NCBI GenBank assembly: GCA_016840125.1
Contig: JAEOSY010000201.1
Span: 1 to 12,096, forward strand
Reading direction: 5' to 3'
Origin: Candidatus Helarchaeota archaeon
Lineage (GTDB): Archaea; Asgardarchaeota; Lokiarchaeia; Helarchaeales; HEL-GB-A
DNA length: 12,096 bases
The notes under the pieces are model-generated. The model saw nothing but the letters and a program-made list of their open reading frames with translations. It did no database searches and was not told the DNA's origin. The position numbers were made by a program, and so were the translations under genes. Positions 1-6,749 of this stretch are shown here, piece by piece; within the stretch, counting starts at the first letter, position 1; every line of letters starts with the position of its first letter.

Positions 1-138
1 GATTTTGTAGGAGCTTTAGGTACCGGTATGGGTATACTATTGACAGTAGGTATAATCTATCAATACTATCAAATTATCGCTCAAGAGCAGCTTGCATCTA
101 TGAATCCTGCGATGCGAGGGCTTTTAGGCTTGGAATAG
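1..138 (+). CDS. secY: SecY, C-terminal end (partial)
   Basis: This is the last 45 codons of a gene that begins before the window, read in frame 1 and ending at TAG (136-138). The peptide has a Gly-rich hydrophobic stretch ([18 protein letters not shown]) followed by a polar tail with Tyr-Tyr, Ala-Gln-Glu-Gln and an NPAMRGLLG end. This matches the last membrane helix and cytoplasmic tail of archaeal SecY, the pore subunit of the Sec translocon in the cytoplasmic membrane. The neighbourhood supports the call: in many archaea secY closes the large ribosomal-protein operon and is followed by adk, a DUF106 gene, L34e, cmk, L14e and truB. Here L34e follows directly after 123 nt. Only the tail is visible, so the call rests on this short match plus synteny. 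Confidence 0.85.
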   Translation, partial: DFVGALGTGMGILLTVGIIYQYYQIIAQEQLASMNPAMRGLLGLE

Positions 139-195
139 GACCGTAAATGGATCAGGAATAGGTCTTCTCTCATCTTAAAATATATTAAAGAAAAT

Positions 196-204
196 TTTTA
201 TATC
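196..204 (+). promoter_or_regulatory. Possible TATA box for the L34e-cmk-L14e-truB genes
   Basis: An AT-rich box (TTTTTATAT) lies in the 123-nt gap after secY, about 58 nt before the L34e start. The whole gap is AT-rich, so this is only a candidate. The secY transcript could also read through. The ribosome binding site GGTGAT at 248-253 is clear and sets the L34e start. Confidence 0.3.
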
Positions 205-261
205 AAAGACAATTTGAATAAATAACGAGTAAAAAATCAGAAAAGACGGTGATTTAGAAAA

Positions 262-537
262 ATGCCAGCGCCACGGTATAGATCAAGAAGTAAAAAACGG
301 AAAAAGGTCACAACCCCTAGTGGTATTGCAAAAACTCATTATAAAAAGCATGGAACTAGCATGAAGAAATGTGCAGGCTGTGGAGGCGCCATAAAAGCCA
401 TTCCTCGATTACGAGGACCTAATATTCATAAAGCCAGTAAGTCTAAGAGAAGACCTAATCGAATATATGGTGGATATTATTGTCCTTCTTGCCTAAAAAA
501 GAAAATTAAGAGCGCTGTTAGAGAATCACTTGAATAA
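262..537 (+). CDS. rpl34e: Large ribosomal subunit protein eL34 (L34e)
   Basis: This 91-residue basic protein has the archaeal/eukaryotic L34e signature. The N-terminus is PAPRYRSRS, followed by a strongly basic stretch. A CxxC pair sits at Cys37/Cys40, a basic linker with KRRPNRIYGG follows, and a second CxxC lies at Cys74/Cys77 (CPSCL). The four cysteines should hold a structural zinc. The protein is a component of the large ribosomal subunit, absent from bacteria. The length is normal for the family. The ATG at 262 is preceded by GGTGAT at 248-253. The order secY, L34e, cmk, L14e, truB is an archaeal hallmark and backs the assignment. Confidence 0.95.
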   Translation: MPAPRYRSRSKKRKKVTTPSGIAKTHYKKHGTSMKKCAGCGGAIKAIPRLRGPNIHKASKSKRRPNRIYGGYYCPSCLKKKIKSAVRESLE

Positions 538-588
538 GCCGACTTATGATAAATATCTGTCCTTATTTTTAATTAGGGTTAATGTAAG

Positions 589-1128
589 ATGTTAATTACT
601 ATTTCAGGATTTCACGGAACTGGTAAAACTACGATAGCGAAAGCAATCGCAAAAGAATTTAATCTCCTTTACATTGCAGCGGGTGATAAATTCCGACAAA
701 TGGCGAAAGAAAAGGGAATGGACTTAAAAGAGTTTAGTAAACATGTTGAACTAAATCCTGAAATTGATCGTAAAATTGATAAAAGAACTGCTGAGACAGC
801 TAAAAAAGGAAATTCTATCCTTGATGGTTTATTAGCAGCATGGATGACACAAGATATTTCAGGGTTAGATATTCTCTTTATCACGGATGAAAAAGTACGG
901 ATTAATAGAATTACTCAGCGCGACAAGCGCCCATATCAGGAAGTAAAAGATGAGACCCTGACTCGTGAAAAAAGTGAAATTGCCCGATTTAAGAAGCTCT
1001 ATAATATTAATTTAAATGACTATTCGATCTATGATATCGTATTAAATACAGGTTTATGGTCTCAGGAAGCTGTAATCCGAATAGTAATAACGTTAATCAA
1101 GGAGCACTTGAATACTGATCAGAAATAG
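589..1128 (+). CDS. cmk: Cytidylate kinase (archaeal CMP kinase)
   Basis: A 179-residue P-loop kinase. The Walker A motif is GFHGTGKTT at residues 7-15, at the very N-terminus as expected for nucleoside monophosphate kinases. The region 27-40 (LYIAAGDKFRQMA) matches the short archaeal Cmk family, where it forms part of the nucleotide monophosphate site. An acidic DGLLAAW segment follows near residue 79. The Arg-rich region with ITQRDKRPY near residues 107-115 fits the lid of this family. The enzyme phosphorylates CMP/dCMP with ATP in the cytoplasm. It lies 51 nt after L34e and 35 nt before L14e, its usual place in archaeal ribosomal clusters. The start is ATG with a weak upstream GGGTT. A generic adenylate-kinase-like annotation is possible, but synteny favours Cmk. 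Confidence 0.9.
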   Translation: MLITISGFHGTGKTTIAKAIAKEFNLLYIAAGDKFRQMAKEKGMDLKEFSKHVELNPEIDRKIDKRTAETAKKGNSILDGLLAAWMTQDISGLDILFITDEKVRINRITQRDKRPYQEVKDETLTREKSEIARFKKLYNINLNDYSIYDIVLNTGLWSQEAVIRIVITLIKEHLNTDQK

Positions 1129-1163
1129 GATGATTTTTTTGGATATTTAGGAGGTAGAAATAA

Positions 1164-1442
1164 ATGCCAGCAATAGAAATTGGAAGAATTTGTGTAAAGA
1201 CCTCTGGGCGAGAAGCAGGACGAAAATGTGTTATTGTAGATGTTATAGATAAAAATTTCGTGTTAATTACAGGTCCAAAGCTTCTTAACAAAGTGAAACG
1301 TCGGCGCGCAAATACCAAACAATTGGAACCCACCAATGAAAAAATTGAAATCGAAAAGGGCGCGGATGATAAGGCTGTTGAGCAACAAATTGATGCTATT
1401 GGAAAACGCGAATTCATGCAAGAAACTATTAAAATCAAATAA
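1164..1442 (+). CDS. rpl14e: Large ribosomal subunit protein eL14 (L14e)
   Basis: A 92-residue protein with the L14e KOW-like fold signature. The N-terminus [20 protein letters not shown] leads into [17 protein letters not shown], then a basic stretch (KVKRRRAN) and a family-typical [10 protein letters not shown] segment. It belongs to the large ribosomal subunit and is confined to archaea and eukaryotes. The ATG at 1164 has a strong ribosome binding site, AGGAGGT at 1149-1155. It sits between cmk and truB, the standard archaeal order, with 26 nt to the truB start, so the genes are probably co-transcribed. Length is normal and nothing looks damaged. Confidence 0.95.
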   Translation: MPAIEIGRICVKTSGREAGRKCVIVDVIDKNFVLITGPKLLNKVKRRRANTKQLEPTNEKIEIEKGADDKAVEQQIDAIGKREFMQETIKIK

Positions 1443-1468
1443 TTTTTTCCATACCAGGTAGCTCCTCC

Positions 1469-2497
1469 ATGGATCAACCTCAATCTGCCCTACCTTGTGA
1501 TAAGGATCGAGATCTCCTAATTAAGGCTGAAGGATCAACGGATCCGAATTACGGACAATCTCCTAATCAAAAATCTATCGAGGATCTCATTCATTCTGGA
1601 ATTATTAACCTCAATAAGCCATCCGGTCCCACTTCTCATGAGGTTACAGCTTGGGTTAAAAAAATTTTAAAAATTGATAAAGCGGGACATTCAGGGACAT
1701 TAGACCCAAAAGTGACTGGTGTTTTACCAATAGCTTTAGGACATTCCACCAAAGTATTGAAATCGTTCCTTAGCGCAGGTAAAGAATATATTTGTATAAT
1801 GCACCTTCATAACTCGATTGCACGGGATAATATTCAATCAACTATGAAGGAATTCATAGGTCCAATATACCAGCGTCCCCCCATCCGCTCTTCAGTTAAA
1901 CGGAAATTACGAATCCGTCATATTTACTACCTCAATATTATTGAATATAATGAAAATGACATTCTCTTCAAAGTGGGGTGTGAAGCTGGGACCTATATCC
2001 GAAAGTTATGTTTTGATATCGGTGAAGCTCTGGGTTCAGGAGCACATATGCGCGAACTAATCCGCACCCGTGTTGGATCCTTCCGAGAAGATGAAAAGCT
2101 CGTGAATCTCCATGATTTGTTAGATGCATATGTTTTTTGGACTGAGAATAAAGATGAAAGTTACCTTCGTCAATGCATTCAACCACTTGAATACACGATT
2201 CGCCAATTTCCTATAATCATTATTCGCGATTCAGCAATTGATGCACTATGTCATGGTGCAGCGCTAACAGCACCTGGCGTTCTGAAAGTTAGTACTGGAA
2301 TACAACCTAATATGAATGCTGCTATTATCTCTTTAAAGGGCGAATTAATTGCATTGGGTATTTCCCAAATGACCAGTAATCAAATTATTGAAGCAGACCA
2401 TGGAATTGTCGCAAAAATAGATTCGGTTTTTATGACTCCGGGCATTTATCCAACTTGGTGGAGTTACAAAAAGACTCAAGAGGAAAAAATAAAGTAG
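1469..2497 (+). CDS. truB: Archaeal TruB/Cbf5 tRNA and H/ACA-guided pseudouridine synthase
   Basis: A 342-residue member of the TruB/dyskerin family. The catalytic motif is GHSGTLDPKVTGVLP, with the catalytic Asp at residue 79. The preceding INLNKPSGPTSHEV (46-59) is the family motif that begins the catalytic domain. The segment with YQRPPIRSSVKR near residues 134-145 and the CEAGTYIRKL motif near 171-180 are also family hallmarks. Residues about 250-330 form the PUA RNA-binding domain (GIYPTWW near the end). Archaeal Cbf5 acts with Nop10, Gar1 and L7Ae on rRNA and can also modify tRNA U55. The N-terminus has about 40 residues before the conserved core. The ribosome binding site before ATG 1469 is weak (AGGTAG), so the exact start is less sure than the product. 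Confidence 0.93.
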   Translation: MDQPQSALPCDKDRDLLIKAEGSTDPNYGQSPNQKSIEDLIHSGIINLNKPSGPTSHEVTAWVKKILKIDKAGHSGTLDPKVTGVLPIALGHSTKVLKSFLSAGKEYICIMHLHNSIARDNIQSTMKEFIGPIYQRPPIRSSVKRKLRIRHIYYLNIIEYNENDILFKVGCEAGTYIRKLCFDIGEALGSGAHMRELIRTRVGSFREDEKLVNLHDLLDAYVFWTENKDESYLRQCIQPLEYTIRQFPIIIIRDSAIDALCHGAALTAPGVLKVSTGIQPNMNAAIISLKGELIALGISQMTSNQIIEADHGIVAKIDSVFMTPGIYPTWWSYKKTQEEKIK

Positions 2498-2498
2498 T

Positions 2499-3128
2499 TT
2501 GGAACAAAATATGACTGAACACTACCATACTGATATTCCCCTCTCTAAAATCAATGTTTCTATAATAAAACCTTACATTAGAAATCGGCCTTACCAGTTT
2601 AAAACGTGTAGCGGTGTATTTTCCTATAAAAAGTTAGATAAGGGTACAGACTTACTGCTAAAACATTTAGAAATCCCAAAACATGCTAATAATGTGCTTG
2701 ATATGGGATGTGGATATGGGGTTATTGGAATTGTAGTAGCTAATGAATTCCCGCATGTTACAGTTACTATGATTGACATTAACCGCCGCGCTGTATGGAT
2801 CGCAAGACAGAATCTGAAGTTAAATGAAATCTCTAATGCTAAAATATATTGGGGCGATTTCTATATTCCTTTGAAAAACAAGAAATATGAAGTAATTTTA
2901 TCAAATCCTCCCCTTGTATTGGGACACGAAAAAATAATAAAATTCATCCTGGACACCCCCCCTTTTTTGAATGAGAATGGCTATTTCTATTTAGTAGTTC
3001 GCACTAGAAAAGGTGCTAGAAAATTATCCGAAAAAATGAAAGAGACTTTTGGAAATGTCGAATTGATCAAAATTCAAAGTGGATATCGACTCTTCCGATC
3101 TCAACAGAAGCATTATCAAAAAATATAA
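2499..3128 (+). CDS. RsmC-like class I SAM methyltransferase
   Basis: A 209-residue Rossmann-fold methyltransferase of the MTS (methyltransferase small) type. The SAM-binding motif I is VLDMGCGYGVIG (66-77). The acidic residue ending strand 2 is Asp93 in MIDIN. Motif IV is SNPPL (135-139), the NPP form typical of enzymes that methylate exocyclic amino groups of bases in RNA. The segment FKTCSGVFSYKKLDKGTDLL (34-53) is the characteristic entry of RsmC-like proteins, so rRNA or tRNA guanine-N2 methylation is the best guess. The substrate cannot be read from sequence. The gene starts one base after the truB stop with TTG (2499). An ATG at 2511 is the alternative. The tight junction implies co-expression with truB. 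Confidence 0.85.
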   Translation: MEQNMTEHYHTDIPLSKINVSIIKPYIRNRPYQFKTCSGVFSYKKLDKGTDLLLKHLEIPKHANNVLDMGCGYGVIGIVVANEFPHVTVTMIDINRRAVWIARQNLKLNEISNAKIYWGDFYIPLKNKKYEVILSNPPLVLGHEKIIKFILDTPPFLNENGYFYLVVRTRKGARKLSEKMKETFGNVELIKIQSGYRLFRSQQKHYQKI

Positions 3129-3130
3129 AA

Positions 3131-3138
3131 TATAAAAA
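3131..3138 (+). promoter_or_regulatory. TATA box of tRNA-Ser
   Basis: TATAAAAA begins just after the methyltransferase stop and ends about 24 nt before the first base of the tRNA, the spacing expected for an archaeal TATA box. It suggests the tRNA has its own promoter. Confidence 0.55.
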
Positions 3139-3161
3139 CACTTACAATGGTTAGAATATTT

Positions 3162-3244
3162 GCCGAGATAGCCAAGCGGTACGGCGCTGGCCTGGAAAGC
3201 CAGTGTGATTTATTCACACGAGGGTTCAAATCCCTCTCTCGGCG
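3162..3244 (+). tRNA. tRNA-Ser, anticodon GGA
   Basis: An 83-nt tRNA that folds completely by eye. The acceptor stem GCCGAGA (3162-3168) pairs with TCTCGGC (3237-3243), and discriminator G is at 3244. The D arm is GCC/GGC (3171-3173 with 3183-3185). The anticodon stem CTGGC/GCCAG (3187-3191 with 3199-3203) encloses loop CTGGAAA with anticodon GGA at 3194-3196, which reads UCC/UCU Ser codons. A long variable arm (TGTGA/TCACA, 3204-3218) and discriminator G are the identity marks of a class II serine tRNA. The T arm is GAGGG TTCAAAT CCCTC (3220-3236). There is no intron and no encoded CCA. Confidence 0.97.
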
Positions 3245-3250
3245 TTTTTT
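3245..3250 (+). terminator. Oligo-T terminator after tRNA-Ser
   Basis: Six T residues follow the discriminator base directly, as expected for archaeal oligo-U termination of a tRNA transcript. Confidence 0.5.
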
Positions 3251-3411
3251 ATAAATATATTGATTTAATTTCCAATTGAAATCAATTTAATTTGATTAAA
3301 ATACTTTCTAATATATACCCAATTAAAATTTGACCTGATGTTCTACAATAAATACCAATGTATTTTTCTTATTCTTAAGCGCTACTGCCTGCTTACTGAT
3401 TTCATAAAAAG

Positions 3412-3420
3412 TTTTTAAAG
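3412..3420 (+). promoter_or_regulatory. Possible TATA box for S10
   Basis: TTTTTAAAG lies about 38 nt before the preferred S10 ATG. Transcription would begin near 3441-3446, beside the ribosome binding site AAGGAG (3441-3446). That would exclude the upstream TTG at 3434 as a start. The rest of the 213-nt gap (3245-3457) is AT-rich, and I see no gene in it. Confidence 0.35.
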
Positions 3421-3457
3421 GTTAAATGATAAATTGGGTAAAGGAGCTAAAGAATTA

Positions 3458-3766
3458 ATGGTACAAAAAGCGAGAATTCGATTAGCCTCAACCAACAGTA
3501 AGAAGCTAAAAGAAATTTGCGATCAAGTAAAACGGATAGTAGAACGTACTGGTGTCCACATTTCAGGTCCAATTCCACTCCCCACAAAAAAGTTACGGGT
3601 TCCCGTCCGAAAAAGTCCTTGTGGCGAAGGTACCGCAACTTGGGATCGATGGGAGATGCGAATTCATAAACGGCTCATAGACATTGATGCTGATGAACGC
3701 ACAATGCGGCAGGTCATGCGGATTCGGGTTCCTGATGATGTTTATATTGAAATCGAATTGAAATAG
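3458..3766 (+). CDS. rps10: Small ribosomal subunit protein uS10
   Basis: The product is 102 residues from ATG 3458, starting [12 protein letters not shown], which matches the usual N-terminus and length of archaeal S10. The family core is clear: [19 protein letters not shown], then [20 protein letters not shown] and a C-terminal [17 protein letters not shown]10 is a 30S protein of the head domain. A longer reading from TTG 3434 adds eight residues (MGKGAKEL). I prefer 3458 because AAGGAG at 3441-3446 is well spaced for it and lies inside the longer reading. In most archaea S10 follows EF-1alpha on the same strand. Here it faces EF-1alpha end to end, so the local order has been rearranged. 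Confidence 0.95.
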   Translation: MVQKARIRLASTNSKKLKEICDQVKRIVERTGVHISGPIPLPTKKLRVPVRKSPCGEGTATWDRWEMRIHKRLIDIDADERTMRQVMRIRVPDDVYIEIELK

Positions 3767-3770
3767 CTAT

Positions 3771-3806
3771 TTTTTTGATAGATAATGAAATTGAAACGCA
3801 ATTTCA
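3771..3806 (+). terminator. Terminator region after S10: T-run and hairpin
   Basis: A run of seven T residues (3771-3777) follows the S10 stop within a few bases. An exact 8-bp inverted repeat follows: TGAAATTG (3786-3793) and CAATTTCA (3799-3806) with loop AAACG. It lies between two convergent genes and could act in both directions. From the EF-1alpha side, the stretch 3870-3920 reads as several T-runs on the - strand, a typical archaeal terminator. Confidence 0.45.
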
Positions 3807-3921
3807 CCGTTCAATTATAAAATTTTGGTGTAAATATAATTTTAAAAAATAAATCTAATCTAATTCTAAATAAAAGAAAAAGAGATTAACAAAAATATAA
3901 AAGAAAGAGGGAAAAATTTGA

Positions 3922-5223
3922 TTATTTTTTCTTTGGAATTACTTTAGTTACAACGCCAACAGCAACAGTTCTTCCCATATCTCGAACTGCAAATCGACCT
4001 AATTGTGGAAAATCTTTGTAAGTTTCGATTACCAACGGTCTTATCGGTTTGAATTTAACCATACCACCTTCACCTTGCTTAAGGAAGTCTGGTTTCTCTT
4101 GAATCACCTGGCCCGATCGTGGATCCATCTTGCTGATGAGTTCCTCAAATTTACAGGCTACCTGCGCTGTATGGGCATGGATAACTGGTGCATATCCTGG
4201 TGCGACTGCTGTAGGATGATAGATTACAATAACCTGACCGATAAATTCTTCTGCAACTGTCGGTGGTTTATCAGCTTTCCCTGCAACATCACCTCGCTTA
4301 ACATCTGCAGTGGATAAACCTCGGATGTTAAATCCAATGTTATCTCCTGGTAAGGCTTCTTTAATTTGTTCGTGGTGCATTTCAATTGATCTGCATTCGC
4401 CGGCTGTGCCGCTTGGCTCAAAAACGAGTTTATCACCAATTTTAAGTGTTCCTGTTTCCACCCGTCCAACTGGTACGGTACCAACACCTGTAATTTTATA
4501 AACATCTTGGACTGGTAACCGTAAGGGTTTTTCTGTAGGTTTAGGGGGCATTTCTATTGCATCAAGGGCATCAGTTAAGCAGAGTCCCTTATACCATGGC
4601 ATCTTATCAGATTTTTCAGCAAGATTATCGCCTGTCCAAGCTGAAACGGGTACGAAACTAATTTTATCTGCTGGAAATCCGACCATTTTCAGGAGATCTT
4701 TTACTTCATCCCGAACTTCATTAAACCGGTCTTCTTTCCAGTCAATGGTGTCCATCTTATTAATCCCAACAATAAGTTGCGAAACACCAAGAGTTCGGGA
4801 GAGGAAAGCGTGCTCTCTTGTCTGCCCACCTGCTGAAATACCTGCTTCAAACTCACCTGTCTTGCCAGAAACAACTAGGATTGCGGCGTCTGCTTGAGAA
4901 CTTCCAGTAATCATATTTTTTACGAAATCCCTGTGGCCTGGCGCGTCGATTAAAGTAAAATAGTATTTCTTCGTATCAAAACGTCGGAATGCTAGATCGA
5001 TAGTCAAACCCCGTTCCCGTTCTTCCTTCAAGCGATCAAAAACGAAAGCGAATTTGAAGGACCCTTTATCTAGCTTCTGAGCTAAGGCTTCCATTTCGCG
5101 CATTTCTCGATCTGAGATGGAATTTGTCTTAAGTAGCAAATGTCCCATCATCGTGCTTTTTCCGTGGTCCACATGTCCTATGATAATCAAGTTCAAATGT
5201 GGCTTTTTATCTTCTTTACTCAT
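3922..5223 (-). CDS. tuf: Translation elongation factor 1-alpha (aEF1A)
   Basis: A complete 433-residue translational GTPase. GTP-binding motifs are all intact: G1 GHVDHGKST (16-24), switch I with KEERERGLTID (66-76), G3 DAPGH (93-97) and G4 NKMD (155-158). The insertions between G1 and G3 and the overall sequence are of the archaeal/eukaryotic EF-1alpha type, not bacterial EF-Tu. Domains 2 and 3 follow (from about residue 230 and about 330) with VQDVYKITGVGTVPVGRVETG and a C-terminal RFAVRDMGRTVAVGVV. It delivers aminoacyl-tRNA to the ribosomal A site. GGAGG lies just before the ATG at 5223. S7 lies upstream on the same strand, as in the classical str operon, but 319 nt separate them. Confidence 0.98.
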   Translation of the reverse strand: MSKEDKKPHLNLIIIGHVDHGKSTMMGHLLLKTNSISDREMREMEALAQKLDKGSFKFAFVFDRLKEERERGLTIDLAFRRFDTKKYYFTLIDAPGHRDFVKNMITGSSQADAAILVVSGKTGEFEAGISAGGQTREHAFLSRTLGVSQLIVGINKMDTIDWKEDRFNEVRDEVKDLLKMVGFPADKISFVPVSAWTGDNLAEKSDKMPWYKGLCLTDALDAIEMPPKPTEKPLRLPVQDVYKITGVGTVPVGRVETGTLKIGDKLVFEPSGTAGECRSIEMHHEQIKEALPGDNIGFNIRGLSTADVKRGDVAGKADKPPTVAEEFIGQVIVIYHPTAVAPGYAPVIHAHTAQVACKFEELISKMDPRSGQVIQEKPDFLKQGEGGMVKFKPIRPLVIETYKDFPQLGRFAVRDMGRTVAVGVVTKVIPKKK

Positions 5224-5542
5224 TCTTTAATTCCTCCATAAATTTTTACCATAATTTGGAGAGATTGCTCGGTTATTAACTAGTTCGCATTTTCAAAGGA
5301 TCTACTTAATAACCTGAACCGTGAAAGTAATTAATCAAAGAATACATGATTGTATTTCTTATTAATTGATTATACCTTATTCAGTTTTTAAACGTTTTAG
5401 GTAGCTGTGGATAAATCATTCGCAATATATAAATTTTGTTTTAATAGGGATCTTATGGTACCCTTGAACATTCCTAAAGGAATATGTATATGAAATAAGA
5501 ATAAAACGAAAGCTAAGAGTTAATTTCTATTCCTTGGGTCTT
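5224..5542 (-). promoter_or_regulatory. Intergenic leader of EF-1alpha with two inverted repeats
   Basis: This 319-nt stretch between S7 and EF-1alpha holds no convincing gene. On the - strand a TATA-like TTTATATA lies at 5433-5426, predicting a start near 5400 and a leader of about 180 nt. Two inverted repeats fall within that leader. One is imperfect (about 17-nt arms, 5329-5346 with 5351-5367, loop TGAT). The other is a perfect 9-bp pair (5271-5279 with 5306-5314) with a 26-nt loop. A 13-codon reading frame (5347 to 5306, - strand) overlaps both but has no ribosome binding site. The true site GGAGG for EF-1alpha is at 5232-5236. Confidence 0.4.
5426..5433 (-). promoter_or_regulatory. Candidate TATA box for EF-1alpha
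   Basis: On the - strand this reads TTTATATA, a good match to the archaeal TATA consensus. It sits about 200 nt before the EF-1alpha ATG and suggests transcription independent of S7. Confidence 0.4.
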
Positions 5543-6145
5543 TTATCGCGCAGAAGCAGCAATCCGTTCTTTTTCTTCCTTTCGTTTAATTGCGGAACTT
5601 TTAGAATCATTATTAGCTGCCATAATGATTTCATTTGAAATTACTTCTTCAATTGTCAAAACATTATTAAAACTCTTGCGCCAACATGCTTCTACAAGGA
5701 ATTTTAAAGAAAGATCAACACGCCGTTGAGGTGCAACATCTACACTCTGCTGATAATTAATACCTCCATAGCTAATACGGGTGGTTTCTTCACGAGGTGC
5801 GCAATTTACAATTGCATTAATTAGAATTTGAATTGGATTTTTGTTAGTTTTTAAAGAGATAATTTTAAAGACATTTTTGAGAAGTGTTATTGTCCGATAT
5901 TTTTTCCCAGAAAGGACACGGCTTTGACGTCCTCCATTTTTCCTGCGAGATGCCCCTGGTGAAAGCAATCGATTGACAAACCGTTCAACAATATTAACCT
6001 GCGATTTTCTGAACCTCTTATGTTCGTGTCGTCCATGTGTGTGGCAACTGATAGTTGGTGTAAGATTTATATATTTCTGCAGTCCTAGATCCTTTACTTC
6101 GACTTCACCCATGTCCCATTCATTAAATAATTTAATTTCAGCCAT
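5543..6145 (-). CDS. rps7: Small ribosomal subunit protein uS7
   Basis: A 200-residue archaeal-type S7. The N-terminal WDMGEVEVKDLGLQKYI is the archaeal/eukaryotic extension. The core contains the RNA-binding segment (RFVNRLLSPGASRRKNGGRQ), an IQILINAIVNCAPREETTRI motif, a YGGINYQQSVDVAPQRRVDL motif and a C-terminal IANE-like region read here as NEIIMAANNDSKSSAIKRKEE. S7 is a primary assembly protein of the 30S head. ATG 6145 has only a weak GGCG-type ribosome binding site. EF-1alpha follows on the same strand. No S12 or EF-2 gene is found upstream; instead a divergent Roadblock-like gene begins, so the str cluster is cut at both ends here. Confidence 0.96.
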   Translation of the reverse strand: MAEIKLFNEWDMGEVEVKDLGLQKYINLTPTISCHTHGRHEHKRFRKSQVNIVERFVNRLLSPGASRRKNGGRQSRVLSGKKYRTITLLKNVFKIISLKTNKNPIQILINAIVNCAPREETTRISYGGINYQQSVDVAPQRRVDLSLKFLVEACWRKSFNNVLTIEEVISNEIIMAANNDSKSSAIKRKEEKERIAASAR

Positions 6146-6204
6146 CTTAAAACTTCGCCTTTCTTAATCAGCATCTGAATTGTGCTAATAAAAGTATAAT
6201 TCAC

Positions 6205-6214
6205 TTATATATAT
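6205..6214 (-). promoter_or_regulatory. Candidate TATA box for S7
   Basis: On the - strand this reads ATATATATAA in a strongly AT-rich context. Transcription would start near 6180, about 35 nt before the S7 ATG. The box is nearly symmetrical, so it could also serve the divergent + strand gene at 6341. Confidence 0.4.
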
Positions 6215-6287
6215 TTCATAAAAATTTTTTGTAAAATACAATTTCATATCCTGATATTATTTTGTTTTAAGAGGAGGGGCGGTTCAA

Positions 6288-6338
6288 TTGTTGTTTAGAA
6301 GAAGTTCCAAATCCAACAAATATTTGAGAGGCTTATAG
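6288..6338 (+). CDS. Possible 16-residue upstream ORF before the Roadblock gene
   Basis: A TTG start at 6288 (a second TTG at 6291) opens 16 codons, MLFRRSSKSNKYLRGL, ending at TAG two bases before the ATG of the next gene. The best ribosome binding site in this intergenic region, GAGGAGGGG at 6271-6279, is spaced for this short frame and not for the ATG at 6341. The peptide is basic and not recognisable. It could be a translated leader coupled to the downstream gene, or simply a chance frame. Confidence 0.3.
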   Translation: MLFRRSSKSNKYLRGL

Positions 6339-6340
6339 AT

Positions 6341-6739
6341 ATGCCAAAGACTGGAATAATGAATAAAGGAAAATTATATGATCGAATCCTTTCAAAGGTC
6401 ATTCGAAAAATGAGTACTGGAAGTGTAATGCTTTTGAATACTGATGGATTACGGATAGCAGAAAAAACCTGCGGATTTCATAATTCTGAAGGTATTTGGG
6501 GTTCCGCAAACCGGCTTATAGACGCAGGAGAACGTACATTGACGGAGTTACAAATGGATAAAGCTCATTACATAAATCAAATATTCGAATCTCACGATTT
6601 CTTTCTAATGGTGGGGCCAGTAAACCAAGACATCAGCTATGCAATCTTATCATCTAAAGTGAACAAGATATCTTTAGGTATGTTGAAATTATTCGCTGAT
6701 AATTTGAAAGAACAAGTTAATGAAGTTGATCAAAACTAA
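6341..6739 (+). CDS. Roadblock/LC7-like domain protein
   Basis: A 132-residue single-domain protein. After a short basic N-terminus and a helix, GSVMLLNTDGLRIAEKT (27-43) resembles the first beta-hairpin of the Roadblock/LC7 fold (a strand, NxDG turn, second strand). A long helical segment, then strands around HYINQIFESHDFFLMVGPV, and a final helix (GMLKLFADNLKEQV) complete the alpha-beta-beta-alpha-beta-beta-beta-alpha pattern. In the family such proteins dimerise and act as regulators or platforms for small GTPases (MglB, LAMTOR subunits). Asgard genomes carry many. No partner GTPase is in the window. GAGAGG at 6326-6331 supports the ATG at 6341. The gene converges on the GIFT-like gene with only 10 nt between the stops. 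Assignment is by pattern, not by close match. Confidence 0.7.
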   Translation: MPKTGIMNKGKLYDRILSKVIRKMSTGSVMLLNTDGLRIAEKTCGFHNSEGIWGSANRLIDAGERTLTELQMDKAHYINQIFESHDFFLMVGPVNQDISYAILSSKVNKISLGMLKLFADNLKEQVNEVDQN

Positions 6740-6749
6740 CCTTTCTATC

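Noticed and set aside
1097..1483. 128-codon - strand frame over L14e
   Set aside because: It is antisense to a conserved ribosomal protein gene and its product resembles nothing.
4224..4505. Overlapping reading frames on both strands inside the EF-1alpha gene
   Set aside because: They are low-complexity or Cys/Trp-rich shadows of a perfectly conserved gene and lack ribosome binding sites.
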